Virus record (IMG/VR): IMGVR_UViG_3300037159_000009
Location: 1-33,925 of that record
DNA length: 33,925 bases
Reading direction: 5' to 3' (one strand)
Source: a virus
Below, in pieces: positions 11,697 to 18,587 of the stretch; within the stretch, counting starts at the first letter, position 1; each line of letters starts with the position of its first letter. Both the position numbers and the translations under genes were made by a program. The notes beneath the pieces were generated by a model, which worked only from the letters and a program-made list of their open reading frames with translations, was not told the origin of the DNA and ran no database searches.

Positions 11697-12313
11697 CACG
11701 CCTCCTGCGGTGCTGCGCGCAGCACCTCGAGAAGTGTTTTTGCTTCCCACTCATAATGCGCCGCCGACCACGCCGACCACGCCGCCGACCACGCCGCCGA
11801 CTCCGCCGCCGACCGCGCCGCCGACCGCGCCGCCGACCGCGCCGCCGACTCCGCCGCCGACTCCGCCGCCGACCGCGCCGATTCTGTTTTGTCTTCGGAA
11901 GCGCAATACGCGATCACCAAACCGATAGCGGCGACGCACTGCAAGGCGTAGGGTTCCTTGTTCGTCAACAATCGGTCTTGCGCTTGTGTATGCCGTTGAA
12001 CCGCAAGCTGCCAGCGCACTTTCTCAACGTCCGCGCCGACGGGTACAGCTTCCAGAAAGTCAACCGCAAACTGCTGCGCTTCAACTGGCGGTAGGCCCTC
12101 GAAGATTCGGTCTTCCAAGTGCGCCAGCCACCTGGGCAATCCGAGTTCGTTTTCATAAGCAGAGTGGTCGTACGCGTTCAGCGTGCAACCAACCGCGCAA
12201 CCGTGCGAGCCGTTCCAACCGTCGCCTTGCACGATTTCATCCGCCGAGTGATGCGCCTTCAGCCGATCCAGATACTTCTGCTTTACTGCCGCGTCACCGT
12301 GAAATGCTTTCAT
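11696..12313 (-). CDS. Alanine-rich repeat protein of the GDGW/SAAx type
   Basis: The 205-residue protein begins MKAFHGDAAVKQKYLDRL and contains GDGWNGSHGCAVGC, a conserved-looking His/Cys turn. Residues 145-186 are a tandem four-residue repeat SAAE/SAAR/SAAW, then a C-terminal helix (LLEVLRAAPQEA). I recall the N-terminal part from other phage and proteobacterial proteins of unknown function. AGGAGAG before ATG 12313 is a good ribosome site. It is the first gene of the minus early unit and has its own promoter at 12342-12370. The repeat, if helical, would form a long amphipathic rod; its length could vary between relatives. Confidence 0.8.
   Translation of the reverse strand: MKAFHGDAAVKQKYLDRLKAHHSADEIVQGDGWNGSHGCAVGCTLNAYDHSAYENELGLPRWLAHLEDRIFEGLPPVEAQQFAVDFLEAVPVGADVEKVRWQLAVQRHTQAQDRLLTNKEPYALQCVAAIGLVIAYCASEDKTESARSAAESAAESAARSAARSAARSAAESAAWSAAWSAWSAAHYEWEAKTLLEVLRAAPQEA
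11758..11880. repeat. 12-bp tandem repeat inside the alanine-rich gene
   Basis: About ten units of CGCCGCCGAC plus two variable bases (CG, TC or CA), with one nine-base unit, run from 11758 to 11880. Each encodes one SAAx tetrapeptide on the minus strand. Unit purity suggests recent slippage. The plus-strand frame across the same DNA is Arg/Pro-rich and not a gene. Confidence 0.9.
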
Positions 12314-12341
12314 TTAGTACTCTCCTTGTTTGTGTGAGAGA

Positions 12342-12370
12342 ACTATAGCAAACGCAAACTAGAATAGCAA
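12342..12370 (-). promoter_or_regulatory. Repeated phage promoter, minus-strand copy
   Basis: On the minus strand TTGCTA (12365-12370), a 17-base spacer ending GTTTGCGTTTGC, and TATAGT (12342-12347) match the promoter family seen on the plus strand, with one base changed in the TTTGCATTTGC word. A second partial copy, TTTTGCACTTGCTATT, lies just upstream at about 12363-12378. It drives the alanine-rich gene and the early unit. Confidence 0.75.
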
Positions 12371-12383
12371 GTGCAAAATTCGC

Positions 12384-12412
12384 TTGACACGCCGATATCT
12401 CGTCGTTTAAAT
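12384..12412 (+). promoter_or_regulatory. Sigma70 promoter for the replication operon
   Basis: TTGACA (12384-12389) matches the -35 consensus, and TTAAAT lies 17 bases later at 12407-12412 (TAAATT with an 18-base spacer is an alternative). It points toward the replication genes at 12451. Its -35 is 13 bases from the -35 of the minus promoter, so both form a divergent pair that could be jointly controlled. Confidence 0.6.
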
Positions 12413-12450
12413 TTCTTCCTGCGGTACACAACCCCCTAGGAGAAAACGAA

Positions 12451-12870
12451 ATGCTTGAAACGCGTATTGAAGAACTGACTGCCGCTGTTAAGGCACTTAC
12501 CGAAGCGCTGAACAAATCACGTTCCGATGTGAGCGCCGTGAAAGAAGACGCCGCAGTTGCTAAGGAGTCCAAAGCAAAAAAGCCTCAGGCGAAGGAGGAA
12601 CCGATTGCGGAGCAGCCTTCCGCGCCGGACTTGTCGACCGCTTCAACGACCACTACCGACATTTCGCCCGCTTCCGAGAGCGAATCCGCGCCGGTAACTT
12701 ATGACGACGTGAAGAGGGCAACGAACGCGCTGTCGGCCGCCAAGGGCCGCGACGTGACTATCGATGCCCTTTCACGGTTCGGCGTGAAGCGCGCTACCGA
12801 ACTGGACGAAGGACAGTGGGCTGACTACATCGCCTACGCTGAAACGGTTATTAACGGAGAGGACGACTAG
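12451..12870 (+). CDS. Coiled-coil hypothetical protein heading the replication operon
   Basis: This 139-residue protein has three parts: an N-terminal coiled coil (MLETRIEELTAAVKALTE, then ALNKSRSDVSAV), a disordered Lys/Glu/Ser/Thr linker, and a folded C-terminal helical domain (TYDDVKRATNALSAAKGR, then DVTIDALSRFGVK, WADYIAYAETVI). AGGAG lies eight bases before ATG 12451, the first gene of the plus replication operon. The C-terminal pattern is shared with other phage proteins near DUF2815/DUF2800 modules that I recall. It may be an accessory to the ssDNA-binding protein; that is inference. Confidence 0.75.
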   Translation: MLETRIEELTAAVKALTEALNKSRSDVSAVKEDAAVAKESKAKKPQAKEEPIAEQPSAPDLSTASTTTTDISPASESESAPVTYDDVKRATNALSAAKGRDVTIDALSRFGVKRATELDEGQWADYIAYAETVINGEDD

Positions 12871-12871
12871 C

Positions 12872-13126
12872 ATGCCTTCTTTCACAGGTGAGCAGTTAAC
12901 CGTCATCGGCGAAGTTATGGCCGAGCGAAACGCGCAAGACTCCCAATGGGGCGGCCCTGCTGCGGATGACCTAAATATCGTTGATGACTGGGCGACGTAC
13001 ATTGCCAAGCAACTAAGCCTTATCGACTTCAACGGCGGGGGCGCGAAGCCGCGATTGGTCAAGATAGCCGCGCTTGCGATTGCCGCCATCGAGTCGATTG
13101 AAAGGAAGGAGAAGGCGCATGAGTGA
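12872..13126 (+). CDS. 84-aa protein with QDxQWGGP motif
   Basis: The protein carries AERNAQDSQWGGPAADD near residue 18, a DDWATYIAKQLS helix, and a C-terminal helix RLVKIAALAIAAIESIER. This scheme (QDxQWGG, then DWxxYI, then RLVKIAALAIAAIE) occurs in small phage proteins that I recall, with all-helical, possibly nucleotide-binding or MazG-like character; the function is unproven. ATG 12872 lies just after the previous stop. The end overlaps the DUF2800 gene by eight bases. Confidence 0.75.
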   Translation: MPSFTGEQLTVIGEVMAERNAQDSQWGGPAADDLNIVDDWATYIAKQLSLIDFNGGGAKPRLVKIAALAIAAIESIERKEKAHE

Positions 13127-14378
13127 ATACCACGCCATAGCTTCGCCGTCGTCGTCTGAGAAGTGGCTTGCGTGTGCCAACTCACTGGCGGCGGAAATGG
13201 GTCAGCCTGATACGGCCGACACGGCTGCCGACCTGGGAACGGATAAGCACTCGTTGCTCACCGACTGCCTGACTTTCGGCACGGATGCTTCGCTCTATCT
13301 CGGCCGCATTATGGTCAAGGGCCACAAGGTTGACGAAGCGTTCGCCGCCGACGTGCAAAACGTGGTCGACAACGTGCGAGCCCGGATTCAGAACTACGAG
13401 AACCTGGGTTACCGTGTCGAGATGGACCTGGAGCAGGACGTACCTATCGACCACATCACCGGCGAGAAAGGCGCCACGGGTCGGGCTGACGTTGTGCTGC
13501 GTGTTTACACGACGCTTGGCGACTTCGTTGAAGTGATCGATGCTAAGTTCGGCTACTCGGAAGTGACTGCTGAAGAGAACCCGCAGCTTAAGCTTTACGG
13601 TGCGGGAATCATCGAGAAGTACGCCCTGACCGATGACTTCATGCACGTGACGCTGATCATCGAGCAGCCAGCGCGGAGCAAGGAATCAATTGAAGCGCCT
13701 TCGATTCGGGTTACTGCCTTGCTGGATTGGGTTGAGAAAGTCGCAAAGCCCGCCGCTCATGTGGCACTGTACCTCCGGGAGTCAGCGCTTGAGATGCCTG
13801 GTACTTACAAGTTCATACCGCAGAACTTCAAAGTAACCGAAAAAGGTTGCCAGTGGTGCAAAGCCGCTGCTGTGTGTCCGGCGCGCGTCGCGCACGTTGA
13901 GGAAGCTATCGGTTCTTCTTTTGAGGCAATCGAGGATGACGAACGCGATATGAAGATCAACGCTTCTTTGATTCCTGCGAGCAAACTGGCGGCTAAGTTT
14001 GAAGCGCTAGAGATCATCGAAGATTGGATCAAAGCAGTCCGCGCTCGTATCGAGTTGGAACTACTGGCGGGTAAGTCGATTCCTGGCGTGAAGCTCGTCG
14101 CCGGCAAGAAGGGCAATCGCCAATGGGCCTCTGACGAAGAAGCGGAGGCAATGCTCAAGAAGTTCCGCGTGAAGCTCGACCAGATGTACAGCTTCAAGCT
14201 TCTTGGCCCGAAGCCGATCCTCGAAGTGATGAAAGATCGGCCGCGCCAGTTGAAGCACATCGAAGCGCTGATCGTGCAGCCCGCCGGCAAGCCCCACGTT
14301 GCACTCGATTCGGACAAGCGTCCGGCACTTGAAATTAAACCAGTCGAAGACGGCTTTGAAGCGGAGGATTTATGCTGA
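13119..14378 (+). CDS. DUF2800 Cas4/AddB-like PD-(D/E)XK nuclease with Fe-S cysteines
   Basis: The 419-residue protein has the Cas4/AddB-type arrangement: Cys 19 near the N-terminus, His 44, Asp 124 in GRADVVL, Asp 141/Lys 143 in EVIDAKFG (the D-x-K part of the nuclease site), QLKLYG near 157, and a C-terminal Cys trio 244/247/253 (CQWCKAAAVC). The four Cys could hold an Fe-S cluster. Known DUF2800 proteins sit beside DUF2815 and a family A polymerase in phages and probably process DNA ends during replication or recombination. ATG 13119 has GGAGAAGG before it. The gene overlaps the next one by seven bases. Confidence 0.9.
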   Translation: MSEYHAIASPSSSEKWLACANSLAAEMGQPDTADTAADLGTDKHSLLTDCLTFGTDASLYLGRIMVKGHKVDEAFAADVQNVVDNVRARIQNYENLGYRVEMDLEQDVPIDHITGEKGATGRADVVLRVYTTLGDFVEVIDAKFGYSEVTAEENPQLKLYGAGIIEKYALTDDFMHVTLIIEQPARSKESIEAPSIRVTALLDWVEKVAKPAAHVALYLRESALEMPGTYKFIPQNFKVTEKGCQWCKAAAVCPARVAHVEEAIGSSFEAIEDDERDMKINASLIPASKLAAKFEALEIIEDWIKAVRARIELELLAGKSIPGVKLVAGKKGNRQWASDEEAEAMLKKFRVKLDQMYSFKLLGPKPILEVMKDRPRQLKHIEALIVQPAGKPHVALDSDKRPALEIKPVEDGFEAEDLC

Positions 14379-14530
14379 AAAACCTCTACGTAGAGTACTG
14401 GCTGATTCAGGTCAACGACGAAGTCAGGCTCGGGCCGTTCAGCAGTGAAGACCAGGCCCAGAGAGTAGTCGTCGAGGATCAGTTGAACGGCTTCGAACTT
14501 CGCAAAGTCTTATCCTATATCCCGTTTTAA
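14372..14530 (+). CDS. 52-aa hypothetical protein
   Basis: The ORF begins MLKNLYVEYWLIQVNDEV and contains RLGPFSSEDQAQRVVVED, then a beta end (FELRKVLSYIPF). It looks like a small beta-alpha-beta protein. GGAGG six bases before ATG 14372 is a strong ribosome site. It overlaps the DUF2800 gene by seven bases and precedes the DUF2815 gene by 14. The function is unknown. Confidence 0.75.
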   Translation: MLKNLYVEYWLIQVNDEVRLGPFSSEDQAQRVVVEDQLNGFELRKVLSYIPF

Positions 14531-14544
14531 ACTAAGGAAATATC

Positions 14545-15135
14545 ATGGAACTGATGCTTAAGAACGTACGTATCGCATTTTGCCAATCCGCACTCGGCGA
14601 CGCCGAAGATTACGAGGGTAACAAGAACTTCCGCCACTCGGCGACGTTCATTGTCGAACCCGGCAGCGAGAACGACAAGCTGATCCAGAACGCTATCAAG
14701 ACCGAAGCGGCAACGCTTTGGGGCAAGAAGGCTGAAGGCATGCTGGAAGACATGCGCGGCAGCAAGACGCAATGGTGCTACCCGAAGAACAAGAAGGACA
14801 AGTCCGGCGAAGTGTACGAAGGTTTCGAAGGCATGTTTGCGCTCGGATCGCATCGCAAGCAGAAAGACGGCAAGCCGACACTGCTCGACAACATCAAAGA
14901 CCCAGCCACGGGCAAGGCTGCGAAGTTGACTGGTAACGAAGGCCGCCTGTACGCCGGTTGCTATGTGAACGCCAAGGTGTCGATTTACTGCCAGGCAGGC
15001 ACGAACAGCGGGGTTCGCTCTTCGCTGCTCGGCATTCAGTTTGCCGGCAAGGGCGACAGCTTCGGTGGTGCGGGCGTTGCGAAGGACGATGACTTCGACG
15101 CGATTGACGCGCCGGAAGTTGACGACCTCGCTTAA
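14545..15135 (+). CDS. DUF2815 ssDNA-binding-like protein
   Basis: The 196-residue protein begins MELMLKNVRIAFCQSALG and has the family pattern: a first strand with KNVRIAF, then FRHSATFIVEPGS, a long basic middle (CYPKNKKDKSGE), RLYAGCYVNAKVSIYC, and an acidic tail DDDFDAIDAPEVDDLA. The acidic C-terminus is typical of phage SSB proteins (T7 gp2.5 type). It should coat single-stranded DNA and recruit the polymerase and helicase. AAGGA before ATG 14545 is good. It lies between DUF2800 and the polymerase, the usual order of this module. Confidence 0.9.
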   Translation: MELMLKNVRIAFCQSALGDAEDYEGNKNFRHSATFIVEPGSENDKLIQNAIKTEAATLWGKKAEGMLEDMRGSKTQWCYPKNKKDKSGEVYEGFEGMFALGSHRKQKDGKPTLLDNIKDPATGKAAKLTGNEGRLYAGCYVNAKVSIYCQAGTNSGVRSSLLGIQFAGKGDSFGGAGVAKDDDFDAIDAPEVDDLA

Positions 15136-15145
15136 AGCTTAACCG

Positions 15146-15178
15146 GTCGCCGGCTACCGGAATCAGAAAGCCGGCGAC
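15146..15178. repeat. GCCGGC hairpin, copy 2
   Basis: GTCGCCGGCT (15146-15155) pairs with AGCCGGCGAC (15169-15178), a perfect ten-base stem with a 13-base loop ending in GAA. It lies between the DUF2815 stop and the next gene. It shares the GCCGGCTA ... GAAAGCCGGC core with the hairpin at 3630-3652. No T-run follows, so it may slow or attenuate transcription or stabilise mRNA ends. Confidence 0.7.
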
Positions 15179-15195
15179 AACTGAGGATGATAGAA

Positions 15196-15411
15196 ATGCT
15201 GAGCTACACGACACTGAGCGATGCTGAATTAGAACGCTGGATTTACAGTAGCCCGCATGACGTGCGCGCACTTGACGAGGCGCTAAACCGTCTTACTACC
15301 GGCGAGGAAAAGTACACGGCGGAAGATATCGAAGACGCCGAACAGACCGCGCGCGAGGAAGCCTACGACGAAGGGTTCGAAGACGGGAAAGCAGATGAAA
15401 CTCTGGCTTGA
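15196..15411 (+). CDS. 71-aa acidic hypothetical protein
   Basis: From ATG 15196 (GAGG nine bases upstream; an ATG at 15187 is also in frame but sits on the ribosome site) the protein begins MLSYTTLSDAELERWIYS. It is strongly acidic and ends EAYDEGFEDGKADETLA. It looks helical. It overlaps the polymerase start by 17 bases, so it may be coupled to it. No family recognised; the acidic character recalls small DNA-mimic or adaptor proteins, but that is speculative. Confidence 0.7.
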   Translation: MLSYTTLSDAELERWIYSSPHDVRALDEALNRLTTGEEKYTAEDIEDAEQTAREEAYDEGFEDGKADETLA

Positions 15412-17464
15412 TACGGAAACCTTTAGTGAGGAGCCGCTGACTAGCGGGGTCCACAAATACGCCGAGCACGCCGAAATAATGCTGATGACGTGGGCCGTTG
15501 ATGACGGCCCTGTTCAGTGTTGGGACTTGACCCTCGGCCATCTACCCTCAGATCTAGCGAACGCAGTGCTTGAAGCCAAGGAGTATTGGTGGCATAACGG
15601 GGGCATGTTCGATCGTGTTGTGATCAAACACGCGTTGCCGGAAGTCTATTACGCAATGGACGATTGGAAATGGCGCGACACGATGGTCCAGGCGCTCGCC
15701 CATGGGCTGCCGGGTTCACTTGGCGCGCTCTCCGAAATATTCAAGCTCGGCGACAACGCGAAGGGCAAACGCGGCAAGCAACTGATTCAGATGTTTTGTA
15801 AACCGCAAAGCAAAACAAGCAAGTTGCGGCGCAAGACTCGCCTGACGCATCCGGCCGAGTGGGAAGAGTTCAAGGAATACGCGAAGTCAGACATTCGCGC
15901 GATGCGTGAACTGCACAAGAAGATGCCGAAGTGGAACTACCCGAACAACGCCGCAGAATTGAACCTATGGTTTCTTGATCAACGAATGAACATGGCGGGT
16001 ATCTATGTCGATACGGAACTTGCAGAAAAGGCGATTGAAGCGGTTGACGTTGCGCAAGCCGGCCTTGCTGCGGATGTTAGCGCTGCAACAAATGGCGAAG
16101 TCGGCAGCGCCAATCAGCGGGACCTGCTTCTTGGACACATTCTCCGGTCTTACGGGGTTACTTTGCCCGATATGCGAGCGGACACTCTTGAGCGACGGCT
16201 CCTGGATCAATCACTGCCGGACGGCCTTCGTGAACTGATTGCCATACGACTACAAGCGTCTACCAGTTCGGTAAGCAAATACAAACGCCTAATCAAAGGC
16301 GTCAGCAGTGACGGGTACTTGCGCGGCCTGACGCAGTTCAACGGCGCCGCACGCACCGGCCGCGACGCTCACCGGCTCTTCCAGCCGGGTAACATGATGC
16401 GGCCTACGATATCTCAGAGTGATATCGAGATAGGTATTGACGCTATCAAGGCTGGCTGCGCGGATCTGATCACTGACAACGTGATGGAACTCACTTCCAA
16501 CACGATGCGCAGCGTCATCATCCCGCCGCCGGGTTACAAGATCGTGGTTTCGGACTTGGCGAACATCGAAGGGCGCGTTGCGGCGTGGGTCGCCGGCGAA
16601 CACTGGAAGCTGCAAGCGTTTCGGGATTACGACGCCGGCACCGGCCCCGACCTGTACGTGAAAGCCTACTCGGAAGCGTTCCGCGTAGGGCTCGCAGAAG
16701 TCACTAAGAAGCTGCGCCAGATCGGTAAGGTGACGGAGTTGATGCTTGCTTACGGCGGCGGTGTAGGCGCATTCCTGACGGGAGCCGCGACTTACGGCAT
16801 CGACTTGGACGAACTTGCGCGCACCGGGCGTGACGCGATTCCTGATAGCGTGTGGGCGGAAGCAGATAACTTCTGGAATTGGTCCGTCGAGACGAAGCGA
16901 AACACCTACGGCCTTTCGCACGACACGTTTTGTGTATGCGACTCGATTAAACGCATGTGGCGGGCATCGAACAGCGCTATCAGTTCGGTATGGGCGAAGC
17001 TCGAAGGTGCCGCACGCAACGCGATCAACGAACCCGGCGAGAATTTCCGTGTCGGCCACGTTACGTTCCGGCGTGAAGGCAACTGGCTTCGTTGTATCCT
17101 GCCAAGTGATCGCGCTTTGTGCTATCCGTCGCCGCGCGTGAACGACGAAGGACAGATCAGCTACAAGGGGCAGAATCAGTACACGCGCCAGTGGTCCAGA
17201 CTCACCACGTACGGCGGCAAGTTACTTGAAAACATCTGCCAAGCGATGGCGCGTGACGTGATGTTCTACAACATGCCGCGTATTGAGGAAGAGCGCTACA
17301 GCATCCGCGTTCGCATCCACGATGAACTGATCACGTACGCGCCAGACGGCTTGCTGTGGGGGCATAAGCACTTGTCTAATCTACTCGCTATCGTGCCAGC
17401 CTGGGCATCAGGATTGCCGTTGGCAGCCGCCGGGTTTGAGGGTTACCGCTATAGAAAAGACTAG
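15395..17464 (+). CDS. Family A DNA polymerase with 3'-5' exonuclease
   Basis: The 689-residue protein has an N-terminal exonuclease with Exo I LDTETFS (Asp 6, Glu 8), Exo II HNGGMFD (Asn 68, Asp 73) and Exo III YAKSD (Tyr 162, Asp 166). The polymerase domain has motif A VVSDLANIEGRVA (Asp 387), motif B LRQIGKVTELMLAYGGG (440-456) and motif C RIHDELI (His 642, Asp 643, Glu 644). All catalytic residues are present, so it should replicate the phage DNA. Unlike E. coli Pol I it has no 5'-3' exonuclease. ATG 15395 overlaps the previous gene. A promoter immediately follows its stop. Confidence 0.95.
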   Translation: MKLWLDTETFSEEPLTSGVHKYAEHAEIMLMTWAVDDGPVQCWDLTLGHLPSDLANAVLEAKEYWWHNGGMFDRVVIKHALPEVYYAMDDWKWRDTMVQALAHGLPGSLGALSEIFKLGDNAKGKRGKQLIQMFCKPQSKTSKLRRKTRLTHPAEWEEFKEYAKSDIRAMRELHKKMPKWNYPNNAAELNLWFLDQRMNMAGIYVDTELAEKAIEAVDVAQAGLAADVSAATNGEVGSANQRDLLLGHILRSYGVTLPDMRADTLERRLLDQSLPDGLRELIAIRLQASTSSVSKYKRLIKGVSSDGYLRGLTQFNGAARTGRDAHRLFQPGNMMRPTISQSDIEIGIDAIKAGCADLITDNVMELTSNTMRSVIIPPPGYKIVVSDLANIEGRVAAWVAGEHWKLQAFRDYDAGTGPDLYVKAYSEAFRVGLAEVTKKLRQIGKVTELMLAYGGGVGAFLTGAATYGIDLDELARTGRDAIPDSVWAEADNFWNWSVETKRNTYGLSHDTFCVCDSIKRMWRASNSAISSVWAKLEGAARNAINEPGENFRVGHVTFRREGNWLRCILPSDRALCYPSPRVNDEGQISYKGQNQYTRQWSRLTTYGGKLLENICQAMARDVMFYNMPRIEEERYSIRVRIHDELITYAPDGLLWGHKHLSNLLAIVPAWASGLPLAAAGFEGYRYRKD

Positions 17465-17493
17465 TTGTGTTTTCGTTTTGCATTTGCTATAGT
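17465..17493 (+). promoter_or_regulatory. Repeated phage promoter, copy 3
   Basis: TTGTGT (17465-17470), 17-base spacer, TATAGT (17488-17493) with extended TGC. The block TTTTGCATTTGCTATA is identical to copies 1 and 2. It is an internal promoter in the replication operon that could boost 17520-20522. Confidence 0.75.
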
Positions 17494-17519
17494 TCTTTCA
17501 ACGAAACGAGGAGAACAAC

Positions 17520-17678
17520 ATGTACAAGATCATTCGGGTTGACTTCGATACGGCAAAACGCCTTTACGTTACGAGCCGCGACGACCGCAAGCTTGCTTTT
17601 GAAATCGTGATCCTCGCCAACAAAGCAACGCGCATGAATGACGCGCCTTATTACTACACTGTTGAGGAGCCGAAATAA
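17520..17678 (+). CDS. 52-aa hypothetical protein after promoter copy 3
   Basis: ATG 17520 follows GAGGAG at a good distance. The protein begins MYKIIRVDFDTAKRLYVT and reads as a small beta-alpha protein, ending YYYTVEEPK. It is the first gene of the internal transcript and its TAA overlaps the next ATG (TAATG). No known family; the size and promoter resemble the 7072 gene. Confidence 0.75.
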   Translation: MYKIIRVDFDTAKRLYVTSRDDRKLAFEIVILANKATRMNDAPYYYTVEEPK

Positions 17679-17851
17679 TGTTTTCAAGAGATAACAAACA
17701 CTACCGGCCAACGCCGCGCACGATCAACCAAGCGTTCGGCGCGTACCACCGTTACGACATTGCGGCTTGCCGCAAACACGAACGGCTCTGCTTAGTCGCT
17801 GCCATTGTCGTGATGGCGGGTATCGGTTTGCTGATTGGATGGCGGGGATGA
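17678..17851 (+). CDS. 57-aa tail-anchored membrane protein
   Basis: The ORF starts at ATG 17678 (TAATG with the previous stop), begins MFSRDNKHYRPTPRTINQ and has a basic cytoplasmic part, then a single hydrophobic segment (LVAAIVVMAGIGLLIGW) near the C-terminus. That is a typical tail-anchored topology. It overlaps the VRR-NUC start (ATGA). It could tie a replication component to the membrane, but nothing proves this. Confidence 0.65.
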   Translation: MFSRDNKHYRPTPRTINQAFGAYHRYDIAACRKHERLCLVAAIVVMAGIGLLIGWRG

Positions 17852-18126
17852 GAGAAAGTGAAGTCGAACGGTACTTCGTCAAGCGCGTGAAGGAATCCGG
17901 CGCCTTGCAGCGCAAGTTCGGAAGCCCCGGCCACCGGGGTGTTCCTGATCGGATCGTTGTCTATTTCGGTTCGGTGTACTTCGTGGAGCTGAAGGCGCCG
18001 GGTAAGGGTTTGCGCGACGACCAAACGCGCGAGCACGAGAAGCTGTTCGCCGCTGGCGCTATGGTGTTCGTGCTTGATAGCAAGGAAGCCGTGGATTACT
18101 TTATTGAGAGGGTGAGGAAATCGTGA
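17848..18126 (+). CDS. VRR-NUC domain nuclease
   Basis: From ATG 17848 the 92-residue protein begins MRESEVERYFVKRVKES and has the VRR-NUC layout: GVPDRIVV (Asp 34), then YFVELKAPG (Glu 47, Lys 49), and a long helix at the end. These stand-alone nucleases belong to the PD-(D/E)XK superfamily and in phages are found beside SNF2 helicases, perhaps resolving recombination or repair structures. Its start is coupled to the membrane protein. The longer frame open from 17767 is a shadow. Confidence 0.9.
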   Translation: MRESEVERYFVKRVKESGALQRKFGSPGHRGVPDRIVVYFGSVYFVELKAPGKGLRDDQTREHEKLFAAGAMVFVLDSKEAVDYFIERVRKS

Positions 18127-18587
18127 TTACCGTTGAGGAACTTCGCCGTTTGTTCGACTACGACCCGCTGACCGGCGTACTTACGCGGAAGCGCACGGGC
18201 AAGCCTTGCGGCTCTTTAGATAGCGGCGGATATCTGCAAGCAAAAGCCAAAGGGAAGCTCATGCAAGTGCACCGCATCGGCTATCTCATGTACCACGGAG
18301 AAGTTCCAAAGGAGATAGACCACCACAACCGCAAGCGCGATGACAATCGAGTCTCCAACCTACGGCCGGCCACGCGGAAGCAAAACAACGGTAACCGATC
18401 AAAGAATCGGAACAACACCTCCGGCTACAAAGGGGTTACCCGAAACGCAAAGTCGGGATGGCGTGCTCAGATTACGATCAACGGCGCAGTAACCTACCTC
18501 GGTAGCTTCTCTTCGCCGGAGGCGGCATACGAGTGCTACAAAGTCGCCGCTATTTCACATTTCGGGGAGGCTTACGCCGCACTATGA
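18123..18587 (+). CDS. HNH endonuclease with AP2-like DNA-binding domain
   Basis: GTG 18123 overlaps the VRR-NUC stop. The 154-residue protein has an HNH core at about 50-90 (His 50, then IDHHNRKRDDNRVSNLRP with His 67/68 and Asn 75/79) and an AP2-like C-terminal domain (GYKGVTRNAKSGWRAQIT, then TYLGSFSSPEAAYE). It is a homing-type endonuclease, probably a mobile insert between the nuclease and helicase; it is unrelated to the HNH at 5431 in its accessory domains. Its stop overlaps the helicase start. Confidence 0.9.
   Translation: MITVEELRRLFDYDPLTGVLTRKRTGKPCGSLDSGGYLQAKAKGKLMQVHRIGYLMYHGEVPKEIDHHNRKRDDNRVSNLRPATRKQNNGNRSKNRNNTSGYKGVTRNAKSGWRAQITINGAVTYLGSFSSPEAAYECYKVAAISHFGEAYAAL

Noticed and set aside
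11756-12094. Arg/Pro-repeat plus-strand frame
   Set aside because: It only reads the 12-bp tandem repeat of the alanine-rich gene in the wrong direction.
15146-15178. GC-rich hairpin as a terminator in the replication operon
   Set aside because: No T-run after the stem and the downstream genes are closely packed, so read-through is expected.
16289-17059. 256-aa minus-strand frame within the DNA polymerase
   Set aside because: Shadow of a polymerase gene with all motifs intact.
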